Below, in pieces: positions 24,040 to 36,400 of a DNA stretch of 64,000 nucleotides; the first letter of the stretch is position 1; the number at the start of each line of letters is the position of its first letter. The position numbers and the translations under genes are program-made. Under the pieces are notes generated by a model. The model saw nothing but the letters and a program-made list of their open reading frames with translations, was not told the DNA's origin and ran no database searches. The DNA comes from Dallia pectoralis (lineage: Eukaryota; Chordata; Actinopteri; Esociformes; Umbridae). The stretch lies in contig CM055728.1 in NCBI GenBank assembly GCA_029465975.1, forward strand, positions 23,002,585 to 23,066,584, given 5' to 3'.

Positions 24040-24430
24040 CATCTTATAGGACATGAGGAGAGAGGGGGAGAGCAAGAGGGAGGAAGGGGTGAGATAGACC
24101 GGGGGAGCAGCCAGCAAGAGGGTGGGAGGGGGGAGAGTGATGGGAGAGGGGGAGGGACAGCAAGAAGGAGGGGGGGGCTTGAGAAAGGAAAGAGAGAAAG
24201 AGCGGGAGGGGGGAAAGAGGAGGAAGGGGGAGAGAGAGGGAGTGGACAGCAAGAAGGATCGAGGGGGGAGAGATAGAAGGGAAATATCAAGAGGAGAGAG
24301 GACAGAAGAAATGGTGGGAAGAGGGGGGAAAAGAAAGGACACGAGAGGGGGAGATAGATGGGAGAGCGGAGAGAAGAGGAGGAGAGAAAGAGGGAGAGAA
24401 AGTCGAGAGGAGAGAGGAAAATAAGGGGCA
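24040..24430. repeat. Polypurine tract, about 390 bp
   Basis: The plus strand is almost entirely A and G (GGAGAG and GGGGGAGAG motifs), with only scattered pyrimidines. Long open frames on both strands reflect this composition. Confidence 0.88.
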
Positions 24431-24597
24431 AGTGAGGCACCACACAGCCTGAGGTTGGCAGTGGTGTAGCTGATTTGACCTTGCAGGTGTCAGGAGCCAG
24501 TGCTTGGTTACAGTCTGGTCTGCTTCATAGGGGACCAATTCTATTCTATTTGTTTGTCCGGAGCCAAGTAAGTCTGTAAATGTAATTGATAAAGGAA

Positions 24598-25463
24598 CAG
24601 TTAAAGTGGATACAAAAAGTCTACACCCCCCCGTACTCTTCATATGTATGGGCTATAGGGAAGGTTGGCAAGACGGAAGCCTTTTTATTACGAAGAAAAA
24701 CATCCAAGCCCGGTTGAAGTTTGCAATAATAAACATCAAGTCTCCCAAAAGCATGTGGGCAAATGTGTCATGGTCTGATGAAACCAAGGTTGGACCTTTT
24801 GGCCATAACTCCAAAAGGTATGGTAAAGGTAGGTAACACCATACCCACAGCGAAGCATGGTGGTGGCAGCATCATGCTTTGGGGCTGTTTTAAATACAAG
24901 GCAATTTTTTGCACAAAACCTTCAGGCTTCCATTAGAAAGCTGAAGATAAAGTTCACCTTTCAGCACTACAACGACCCAAAGCACACATCCAAATCCACA
25001 AAAGCATGGCTTCACCAAAAGAAGATTAACATTTTGGAATGTCCCATACAGAGCCCAGACCTGAATCCAATTGAACATCTGTGAGGTGATCTGAAGAGGG
25101 CTGTGCACAGGAGATGTCGTCGCAATCTGACAGATTTGGAGCGCTCTTGCAAAGTGGGCAAACATTGCCAAGACAAGATGTGCCCCGCTAATAGTGTCCT
25201 ACCCAAAAAGACTAAGTGCTGTAATAAAATCAAAAAGAGCTTCAACAAAATATTAGTGTAAGGGTGTGCACACTTATGCAGCCAGATTATTGTAAGGATT
25301 TTTTTTTTTTCACCTAAAAGATTTCACTTTGTTTTTCAATTGAATTGTTCACGTTACAGGTCACATTAAATGTGAAAAAAGTTCACATTCTTTATCTTTG
25401 TCTAATTTTTTCACATCACAAAAAACAGCCAAAGGGGTGTGTAGACTTTTTATATCCACTGTA
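24598..25463 (+). mobile_element. Tc1-like transposon, internally deleted
   Basis: Inverted ends: AGTGGATACAAAAAGTCTAC at the left, and GTAGACTTTTTATATCCACT then GTA at 25441-25463. The inside is a decayed transposase: WSDETKVGPFGHNSKRYGKG, KHGGGSIMLWGCF (shifted frame), NDPKHTSKSTKAWL, then SPDLNPIEHL and a stop. The N-terminal DNA-binding part is missing. It is non-autonomous and inactive. Confidence 0.9.
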
Positions 25464-25739
25464 CATGTAGCTGTTGTTATTGGAGTTGTTTTTTTAGCTG
25501 AAATGAATTCTTCATTTCTCCCTGAGTGTCCTCTCAGTGTCATCCGTCGCCTTGAATTTCGTCCTGCTGTGAGACCTTCTGTAGCACGAATTCTGGCTCC
25601 AAATCCTTCCACCCACACACATCGAGTAACACAAAACACAGACTAACCCTAATAAAAAAACGCAAGTAGCAAATACAGATACATAGCTAATTATATTCAC
25701 ATTGATGTGATCTTTTCCTTTTTTCTGAGAGCCTGACAA

Positions 25740-26245
25740 TTTCAATAAATGTTGGAATCCGCAAATTACATTTTCTGATGAGCCAAAACATTGGAGCAGG
25801 CAAACTTCTTCCACTGCTCTACGGACCAGTCCTGACTCGGGCAAGCCCACTGCATGTGCATTCTACGGTGGACAGGAGATAATGCGCACTCTGACAGGTC
25901 TCTGGATAAGCACCCCCGTACACAGCAGGTTGCGATGCACTGTGTTTTGTGACACAGTCATCCTGTAACCATCAATACATATTTCTGTGACTTATGCCAC
26001 AGTAGACCTTCGATCGGTTCGGACCAGACAGGATAGCCTTTGTTTCCCTCGTGCATCAATGAGCCTTGTGCGCCCAACACCCGGTTTGTGGTTTGTCCCT
26101 ACTTGGACCACTGTCAGCAGGTACTCGCCGGTTCTGACCGGGAGCACCCCACAAGCCTTGCCCTTACAGAGATGCTCTGACCCAGTCATCTGACCATAAC
26201 AATTTGCCCCTTGTCAAAGTCGCTCAGGTCTTGACTCAGGCCCAT
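25740..26245 (-). pseudogene. Second Tc1-like transposase relic, different family
   Basis: On the minus strand, in several shifted frames, fish Tc1 transposase motifs can be read: LSDFDKGQIVMVR then a stop, RARLVGCSRS, TRLIDARGKQRLSCLVRTDR with RSTVA, and HRRMHMQWACPSQDWSVEQW with KKF. Stops and frameshifts are numerous. A second copy of the same family lies at 33.88-35.66 kb. Confidence 0.75.
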
Positions 26246-26249
26246 CAAT

Positions 26250-28754
26250 CCTGCGCCCTACGCGTTGACGACGAAAAACTTGATTAAATTGTTGAATTTT
26301 TGTTTAGTTTTAGTATCACCTAATCTACCCAGTCATTGACACGTGCCCTTGTTAGGAGTTGATGAATGTTTTCCCCTTCACCTGTGAAGCTCATCAGAGT
26401 AAACGGTACGAATGCTAAAATACTGAACGTTCCCAGATGTGTTATGTATTCACTCCGTTTTTGGGGTTCGGCTTGGCTCGAGCTGTTACCAGAGATGCTC
26501 ACAGTGAATTGTTATTCATGGATGCTGACTTGACCTTGCCCCTTTAGGGGCCACAGTGTCAGTTCTAGTGAGACTCCCAAGTCAGAGTCTGATCTCCCAC
26601 ACACAAGAGACAACCAGTCAACACAGTCTAGTTCCCTCTCTTTTTCACTAATAAGAAAATTGCAATAAGAAATAAGATAAGTTGCTTTCTAGCATACATA
26701 AGCAATGACTGGGTATTGACATATGTCTGAATGTGGCTTTCTTGGTTTCTATATTATCTTCTAACAAACAATAAAAAACATGACTTTCACAGATGTTAAA
26801 ATCAAGGGAAACACCTGAGGAAAGTGTCAAATCACAAATAAAAACAGCAATACTCTACACTGTAAATTAATAAATGTACATGGAAACACAAAATAACACA
26901 ATTTAAGAATATCTAACCCTATAAAAGTGCCTTGTATTGAAAATGCTGACCTTTATCAGAGGAAAGAGCTGACCAATACGTATCCTATTTCACAGACTTC
27001 CTCTTCCCAGTGATCTGGTTAGGCTCTCTGCTTTGCCATCCTGAGGTAATTTGCCATCCTGAGGTAATTTCATACCAGCCCCACCTGACAAGAGACCTCA
27101 ACATATTATTCTCCCTGAGGAAGCTGCATGGAGGTCAATCTTCATTTCTATCGAATCATTATTATTTTATTGAGAAATTATGAGTACCTACTGCTTTAGG
27201 GTGCATATAGGAAAGATATGTGGACAGAGTAAGTAAACGTAAATAGAACCAAAGATATGTCATGAAACCTGAATTCACAGGTGCTTGCAGTTCAGAATAG
27301 GGTTGAGCTCTTATTTCCTCGTTCTGAGGTAAGTGAAAACATGATTGTTATGTTATCGTCCTTCTGTGAGAATTGGTTATTTTAATAACAGCAGTCTAAA
27401 CAATACAAGGATAGCATACTAACTTCATCCCAAAAGTATTCTGTTGCGTCATATGGTTTAGGTTAGACTCCATGACGGTAATACTTACACAGCACAAGCG
27501 TCTTTACTAAAAGCAATACACTTTCACATGAAATTATTAAATGTCAAGTTAAAATAAAGAACAAAGGACACAATAAACTGTCTGAAGTTTATGGACGCAG
27601 TGTATAACCAAAACGCCTTTAAATTCACAACTCCTGCAGTTTAATTAATATTGACCCAGATAGAGGTTCAAATTGTGGCGTTACAGATTAAACAAGACAT
27701 GACTTGAGAAGAGAACATTAAGACACGTTTTGTTTTTGAAAAACCGACTAACATTTTATACATTAAAAAGCCATTGGACAAACTCAAAGACAATAGACTA
27801 TCTCACTTGCCAGTCCGGATAACTAATCCCTGCACTATTACCTTACATTACATTAGCCACATGCTCCTTGCTATCTCACCTGGCAGTTCATCCTGTATCA
27901 CACCTCTATCGTTTCTGTAGGGATATTACACATTTCCTTCACTGTGAAAAGACTGTCGGGTCTGCTGAATATCTCAGTGCTTCCAATGTCAATCTCTCCG
28001 CCATTCTGCATCCATGTCAAGGCATTTTCTTACTTCTGTCTGACGAGATCTTCCCTGACTACAACAAACTTTATTCAGAATCAGACCTTGTAAAGTGGAG
28101 CAGATGTACACTGTTTGGTGGGATGAGGGGAAATCTTATTTTATTAAGAAATTAATTGTAATAGTATTTAAAATCTTATTTTATTAAGAAACTCATTGTA
28201 ATAGTATTTAAAAGGCCTTTGTAAAGATGCAATACACTTTTAATTGAGCACACAGATTTCTGTTGCGCTACTAGAACTGAACGTTGTTACTGGAAGCCCA
28301 ACCTGTTATTTAAATTCTAACATCTGCATGGAAAGAGAAACTATATTATATGTCTGAGTTTACTGCTGCTAATTGTACACCATCCTCCTGTACCTTGTCT
28401 GTCATGGAGGTCTGCCAAGCAAAGCGTCTAAAATAACCAGTGACCTTCGATTCATTGTAACAGATAGAATCGATCCAGCCAAGCCACTCTCTCTTTTACA
28501 GAAAAAAATGCAAATGCAAATTTCCTAGCGTTGCATTTTCGATTTGATCAGCATCTTTCCTTTTGACCTCCTGTGGTGAATATTTACACAAACTAGCTGT
28601 GCACCAACATGGGGTGTGTACTAAAACTCACTGATACTCACTCACTTTCAAATCTAGGGCATGGGAGTGCTCAACACAAAACTGACAGCAGTGACAGATT
28701 TAAAAATAAAAGATTAAATGCTAGTGGAATGAAAAACAAAATAACTCCTTGTGT

Positions 28755-28798
<44 letters not shown>

Positions 28799-31700
28799 AA
28801 CCTGTGACTTACATAAACCCAAATGCATTTGTTTGCAAACTTGTATATCCAATAGATATTCCATTCATTTTCTGTAAGCTGCACAGCAGATAAGCCGTGC
28901 CATTTAGTTGTCCGGTTGTACTCTATGGCTATGAAAAAACAACCCACAATGGCTAAATATCAGTTTTTGGTGAGGACAGCGAGAACCTCTCATGAGCAGG
29001 CAGATTGCTTCCTTTAACTACGGGGATTGGTAAGCCATTGTGGCTCCTTGGATCTCCGCAATGGATAAAGACTGAAAAAGACGATACAGGAAGAAACATT
29101 TTACAAAGAATGGAATGGAATAAAAATAAGTACTAAAGGAAAGGGGAAGTATGATTGAAAAAAAGAATACAAATTAAAAAGAAGGAGGACCAGTCGGAAA
29201 TCAAGATGGCTGGCTATTTTTCTAAAGACATGAACTGGTAGAGAGGTGGAGGATGGTTTGGTTCTCAGTCAGGTCACAGAACTGTAACCTGAGACGTATC
29301 TGAGCAAGAGTTGGAGTGTGTGTGTTTGTGAGAGTGACAAAGGGTGTGTGTCGATGAAATGGAAAAAGAGACAAACAGAGTGAAAGCCAGAGGGACAGGG
29401 TGTGTAAGGGAGAAAGAGAGAGAGAGAGAGAGAGAGGGAGAAGGAGAGATGGAAAGAGAGATCGAGGGAGAAGGAATGTGTGTATTAGCCTCCAGTCTAG
29501 TGTATGTGGGGAATTGTGCTGATTCAGTAGGGATGGCTGAAGGTGACCCTGTAATATGCTTACTGATAGGGATCCTTGTCTCCCAACACTGATCTGACCT
29601 CAGTCACACCCCCACCTGATAGTGATCCTTGTCTCCCTACACTGATCTGACCTCAGTCAAACCATCACCAGGGGGTTCAGGGCCTTATTCGCATGAGATA
29701 AATGATGCTGTGCAATTGCTATTTTACACGCTCTCATTGATTTGTCATGTAATTAATTTTAGACCCAACTGGAGTTTTTTTTCTGTGCACTGCGCAATCT
29801 ACTATCTAGTTCAGGTATTACAGAATGTCTACCAGGTATTATGAAAAGATAAGCATAAAGATTATTTTGGAAAAAGGGTGGCAGTTGAGTGGTTCCTAAG
29901 AACACCAGGAAATGAAAATACCATGGATTTTCTCAAAATATGCATAATCCATAAAATGTTTTTTGTATAATTTTTTTTTGAAAGACTGAATATTTGAAGT
30001 TTGGTGTTCAACTCTTACATGTCCTACATTTAGTCTTAGTCATACTTTTAGAAATGTCAAATTTATTTTGTACTTGTTCTTTTGCTATATTTCTAAAATA
30101 TTGGGTACTAGGAGTTTGTTAACGGTGACTAGGAAAGGTCTATGTTAATAGCCCTGTTAACCATAAGTCCAACCTTTCCCAAATGCTGAATTTTCAAGAC
30201 CCCTACTAAGAAAATAATCTGTATAACAGTATTTTCAGCCGTGACATTTAACAAATAGCATTAATATTTCAAATACATATTATTTCTCCTTCCTTTCCAA
30301 TTGTATGGTGTCCACTTTGTTATGCTGATGTCTTGTCTCAGCCACTACAAGTAGTTACACCAAACAGCAGTCGCTATAGGGAACAAAAAGACAACTTTGC
30401 TGTTGGTAACCAGTTGATAATAGCAATTAGACACGTCCAAGGTGTCCGGTATATAGCTTCTGAATTACATTGCCTCTAGCCTAAACCAGTCATTTAGTAC
30501 AGCCAACTGCGTAAATAGATCATTACCTAAAAAGTATGCGAATGAATCCAAATGATATTTCTGACTTTACTATTAGTAAATTACCACCTACCACATGACT
30601 AACAAATGCAATAAAATAACAGAAGGACTCCATAGAAATATGAGCTGCCACGTCTGAGACAAGGACTTAGACAGATTGTGGTACAAGTATAGAATTCTAA
30701 TCCAGTAGCATAGAGCAAAGGTTGGGCCTACAGATGGGGGAGTGTACTGTAGCCCTGCCCTGTCAAGGGTAAACTGCAGCACATCCTCCTCCTCCTGGCC
30801 GCCGCATCCTCCTCCTTAACCACACCTTAAAACCTCCTCATGAATATGCATGTGTGTGAAGGGCACAAGCAGCACGTGCATCATTAGAAAATCAACAACT
30901 CCTCGGTGACACACACTGAGGCTACACAAAACCATGTCAATTTGGCAATGGGTATTCTCAGACATTTCCAGTTAATTATAGCTGGTTAAGACTATGAAAG
31001 AATAGAAAGAAAACATGTGAAAGGACCAGTCTTAAAAAAGATACCTTCTAAAAAAAAGCCTTGAAAATCGAAGTATATTGGAGTCATACCTACCATGCAA
31101 ACAGAGGACGTCCTATAACGACTACCAGGGGACCATTACACAACCACCTGACATGCTGAGGACTTATCTCTCCGAGGATAAATCTCTTTCTGCAGGGTAA
31201 CCCCTAAAATGGGTACACCTGGAGGTTTCAACATTGTATGAGATGACAGTGAAATATCGGGAATCATAGGATACAGTGTCCTGAGTTGTGGAGGGACAGC
31301 AGGTTTAAAGCAGAAGTGGAGAGTTGAAACTTTGAAAGGCCCACAGTTTTCTGACTCTCATGGAATTAATCAATGATTCATATTACCACTATAACCTTGA
31401 CAGCACCATGGCCCAGAGCAATACTCAGTGAGAAGTCAGGGTCATTCATCCATCAGTTACAAACAAGCAGACACACACGATAATTGCACACCAACTGGCA
31501 CTGAGTTATAAAAACATGCCAAGTCACAAACACACAATAATAGTAGTGCTTCCTTACTGACTTTCAGGGACATCTAAATTGTATATTTGCAAGAACATGA
31601 ATAATGTCACACACACAAAACCTGTTCAGTAGATTTAGCATAACATTTCACAAATGTTGATGGAACAAGTGCAGTATTGCTCTTGATTCGGTTTCAAATC

Positions 31701-32060
31701 CAGTTTTTGTCTTGCAATCCGGGGCCTTGGTTTTTTTTACTAAGAAAGTACTACCTAATATAACACTAGACTAGAGTTATTTTTATTCCGACATTAATAC
31801 AGTGTAATATCATAATGTAGCAAAACATTTGGAGGAATATAACTGAAGACATTTTCTCATCTTCTTGTATAATAATGTCCTGACAACTATACTGTAAGAA
31901 TCCACAACCAGAAACATTAAAGAAGCTAATAAAAATACAGGTAAACTTTGACCAGTCAACTGACACCTTAATCAGCTTAAAGATCTCCCTCCCCCATCTT
32001 TCTCAGAAGCCCATTCTCACAACACACGGTCACATTTGTAATATTTAGGGGAAAATACTC
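26250..32060. other. Gene-free stretch in MAGI 5' intron
   Basis: About 5.8 kb, AT-rich. It contains only simple repeats (a (CA)n run at 28758-28797 and GA-rich sequence at 29405-29470) and a tandem pair near 28140-28210. The short open frames show no family motifs. No RNA gene is recognised. Confidence 0.5.
28758..28797. repeat. (CA)n microsatellite
   Basis: About 19 uninterrupted CA units. Confidence 0.95.
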
Positions 32061-32062
32061 AC

Positions 32063-32400
32063 CTCCCTTGGCGCTGACACACACACATTCTTTTCAAGCA
32101 ATTGAGCCGTTCCAAGAGGAGCCGTTTAAACGCGTCTATATACATTGACCCGAGCGAAACTACACCTGACCCATACACTAGTCACTGAATTGAATATTAG
32201 AGAGAAAAAAATAACACACAGGTTTATAATCTGCATTAATTGAACCCAAAAGCTATTGAAAACATGCCTACCCGAGTTTATAGGCAACTGTTACTGATCG
32301 TTTCTACAGAGACATTCCGACGCGATGTGCACACGCCTCCGAGTATTTGGACAGTAGGCTAGAGGAGGATGCTCTGGAGATAAGCGCCAGACCCGAGATG
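32063..32400 (-). other. Candidate non-coding first exon and promoter of the MAGI gene
   Basis: The coding exon of the MAGI gene that holds the ATG begins with an acceptor ten bases upstream, so an upstream exon must exist. On the minus strand here, a strong donor (GGGAG|gtgagtatttt) falls at 32063/32062, and the sequence upstream of it is locally rich in CpG compared with the AT-rich surroundings. The 5' end of the exon is not definable from sequence. GPKOW begins about 1 kb away on the other strand, which fits a shared promoter region. This is inference from splice signals and position only. Confidence 0.35.
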
Positions 32401-33400
32401 ATCTGACAGACAGGGGGGGGGGACTGTCCGGCAGAAAAAAACGTTTAGTGTTTACATTCAGAGCTTATGTTGTAGGTTAGTTACCACATTTGTTGCATGC
32501 ATGGCTGTTTTAACTTATCGTGGGCTACGTACGTTTAACTCCGACTTGGTTAGTAGATATGCGATGTTAACACAATTGCACCTGACTAGACATATGCTCA
32601 CCTTCATAATTCCTTCCTTCTTCGCGGCAATATTCCTTTGTTTTTTAGTCTTCTTTCGATACATCGGGCTGGTTTTAAACGTTCAACCGATGTTCATACT
32701 GTGGCTTATTGGTTTAAAGAAAGCGGACGGCGACGATGTTGATTTTAACTGGACATTCTGATGTTACGGAACTGCAAATGCGATGTGGTCGGAGCGCGAC
32801 AGCGGGGCTTTGAGGCAGTTGAACCGGACAAATTGCATGGCATCTTATGATGCTGTTGTAGTTATCTGAATGCGGACAAGAAACAGTTATAATAACCTAA
32901 ATGAGTACTTTCGGAGGTGGCGGCATGGAGGGGAGGACATGAAAATGGGATGAAAAGAAACGCCCCTGGAGAAAGTGTTGTATACAGTAAACACATGGTT
33001 CAGTTTGATGCACTCGGCTTTTAGTATTTCTATTATGAGATGTTGACATTAGAAACATTACAACCATCATGGAACGCTAAAGTTGAAATAATAAACCGTT
33101 TGACAACACATGTTACGATATGTCAAATCCAATCGTAATGCTTTTACTGGACTGACTTTCGTCTGTTAAAACGCTCTGTATTATAGGAAATACACTAAAC
33201 TATAAAAAAGAGCAGTATATAACTTAAACTTAAAGTTATATACTACTTAAAAATAATAAAACTATTGAAAAGTATGTGCCGCGTGCTTTTTTTGGGAAAT
33301 GTAGTTTATTAACAGAAACATTGAATGGCAGTCAGCACGCATAGAACTACATTATCCAAAACACATTAACCCAACGAAGAAACTCTTCTACATTGCAAAC
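32401..33400. promoter_or_regulatory. Region between MAGI 5' exon and gpkow
   Basis: About 1 kb separates the candidate MAGI first exon from the gpkow start codon on opposite strands. It contains no recognised gene. The 86-codon frame at 32501 is hydrophobic but has no family features. It is a plausible divergent promoter region, inferred from gene orientation alone. Confidence 0.35.
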
Positions 33401-36400
33401 ATGGCGTCCTCGCAGCATGAGCAAAACAGTAATGTTGATACATCAATACCCAGTGTTATTTTACTGCAAGGAGAGAGGAAAGCCAGTGGTATATCTTTTG
33501 GTTTTAGCAAAACTGTAAATAAATTCAAATCTACTCGCGACGAGGATCTTAACGCAGATGAGCGAGATTATTTAACCGGAATCGATGGGAAAGAATTGCT
33601 AAGGTAGGCTAACGCGCTACTTAAATTATACAGCCAGTTGTTCGGTTTTCCTCCTTTCTGTTTCTCTTCATATACAGCCACATATTTGATACAGCTGCAT
33701 TTCATACTGTTTTTGTATTCGACCATACATAATTTGTTTTCACACCAGTGTTTTATTGCAGTAGACTAATCGAGTCCAGGACTCGAGTCACGATTTCAAT
33801 ATTCGGACACGCATTTCATAACAATTGTTGACTATAGGTATACTATATTAGACAGATATGCACTGATAAGCCAAAATCATTGTCCACAGTACATCATGTA
33901 ACCATCCATTCATCAGGTTAACTGCGCACACCTATAGGCCTTCCATGGGATTTAAAAGTATTTCACTTATCCCTCGCGCATCATTGAGCTTTGGACGCCA
34001 AGCACCCTGTTGGAGGTTTTTGGTTTGTCTTTTATTTGACCATTTTTTGTAGGTACTCACCATAGTCAGTAGGTACTCACCATAGTCAGTGGGTACTCAC
34101 CATAGTCTGTGGGTACTCACCATAGTCAGTGGGTACTCACCATAGTCAGTGGGTACTCACCATAGTCAGTGGGTACTCACCATAGTCAGTGGGTACTCAC
34201 CATAGTCAGTGGGTACTCACCATAGTCAGTGGGTACTCACCATAGTCTGTGGGTACTCACCATAGTCTGTGGGTACTCACCATAGTCTGTGGGTACTCAC
34301 CATAGTCTGTGGGTACTCACCATAGTCTGTGGGTACTCACCATAGTCTGTGGGTACTCACCATAGTCTGTGGGTACTCACCATAGTCTGTGGGTACTCAC
34401 CATAGTCTGTGGGTACTCACCATAGTCTGTGGGTACTCACCATAGTCTGTGGGTACTCACCATAGTCTGTGGGTACTCACCATAGTCTGTGGGTACTCAC
34501 CATAGTCTGTGGGTACTCACCATAGTCTGTGGGTACTCACCATAGTCTGTGGGTACTCACCATAGTCTGTGGGTACTCACCATAGTCTGTGGGTACTCAC
34601 CATAGTCTGTGGGTACTCACCATAGTCTGTGGGTACTCACCATAGTCTGTGGGTACTCACCATAGTCTGTGGGTACTCACCATAGTCTGTGGGTACTCAC
34701 CATAGTCTGTGGGTACTCACCATAGTCTGTGGGTACTCACCATAGTCTGTGGGTACTCACCATAGTCTGTGGGTACTCACCATAGTCTGTGGGTACTCAC
34801 CATAGTCTGTGGGTACTCACCATAGTCTGTGGGTACTCACCATAGTCTGTGGGTACTCACCATAGTCTGTGGGTACTCACCATAGTCTGTGGGTACTCAC
34901 CATAGTCTGTGGGTACTCACCATAGTCTGTGGGTACTCACCATAGTCTGTGGGTACTCACCATAGTCTGTGGGTACTCACCATAGTCTGTGGGTACTCAC
35001 CATAGTCTGTGGGTACTCACCATAGTCTGTGGGTACTCACCATAGTCTGTGGGTACTCACCATAGTCTGTGGGTACTCACCATAGTCTGTGGGTACTCAC
35101 CATAGTCTGTGGGTACTCACATAGTCATAGTCTGTGGGTACTCACCATAGTCTGTGGGTACTCACCATAGTCTGTGGGTACTCACCATAGTCTGTGGGTA
35201 CTCACCATAGTCTGTGGGTACTCACCATAGTCTGTGGTACTGTGGGTACTCACCATAGTATGTGGGTACTCACCATAGTCTGTGGGTACTCACCATAGTC
35301 TGTGGGTACTCACCATAGTCTGTGGGTACTCACCAGTCTGTGGGTCTGTGGGGGTACATAGTCTGTGGGTACACCATAGTCTGTGGGTACTCACCATAGT
35401 CTGTGGGTACTCACCATAGTCTGTGGGTACTCACCATAGTCTGTGGGTACTCACCATAGTCTGTGGGTACTCACCATAATCAGTGGGTACTCACCATAGT
35501 CTGTGGGTACTCACCATAGTCTGTGGGTACTCACCATAGTCTGTGGGTACTCACCATAGTCACTGGGAGCTCCCCACAAGCCTTGTCATTTCCAAGATGC
35601 TTTAACATAGTCACATGGCCATAACATTTTGGCCCTTATCAAAATCGATCAGGTATTTACTGTCTGCTTATTGCCTGCACCCAATATGTTATTTTTTCCT
35701 GACCTTGTCATGTGCCCTTATTAGATGATTTACTTACTATACCTGTGAGTGGTCATGATGTTTTGGTTCATTGATGTATATCATCAAAAAATATCTGCCC
35801 TATCAATTGGATTTGTTTGTCTTTTTTAAGTAGTGGATGAATTATTTAAATCCTTTTGTTATTATTCATTGAAGGTTGTTGACATTCACTTGCTCATATT
35901 GATTGGTGACAACACACTGATGTTAGCACATTAACTGGTTAGTTTAAGCAGATTGGGGGCTTTTCGTCTTCTTCTTTTTTTATGTGGCCATGTTTTAGAT
36001 CGGCCCCAATGTTAGCACCTTTTTGTCATTGCATGTTGGTCATGTTGCAATTTAATAGGGCTTCCCACAATACCTTTTTAAATGTCTACTTCTGTGCTGC
36101 ACTCCACTGCACACAATGTCTGGCTCCCTGCCGGAGCCCACGGCTCAATTCTTGTACCCACTTTTAATCTCTGTCTGTGCCTGTCTCTGCGCCTGGCAAA
36201 AAAAATACAGGGTGTCCTTTTGAAAAATGCAAATGAAAACAGTTAATAAACATAGTGTTTTGTGTTATTAACGGATTCCAAATCTTTATTGGACATCTTC
36301 ATGTTGAGTTAGGTGGTAGAGGCACAACCGAAGGGATGACTTTACTTCCGTTTGTGGGAGTACACTTCATTGGGACTGCTTGGACAATGGACACTTCATT

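Noticed and set aside
32501..32761. 86-codon hydrophobic open frame upstream of gpkow
   Set aside because: No family motif, no splice context and no recognisable homologue; a chance frame is as likely.
34054..35565. Regular 20 bp repeats considered as a CRISPR array
   Set aside because: The units are contiguous with no unique spacers, in a vertebrate intron.
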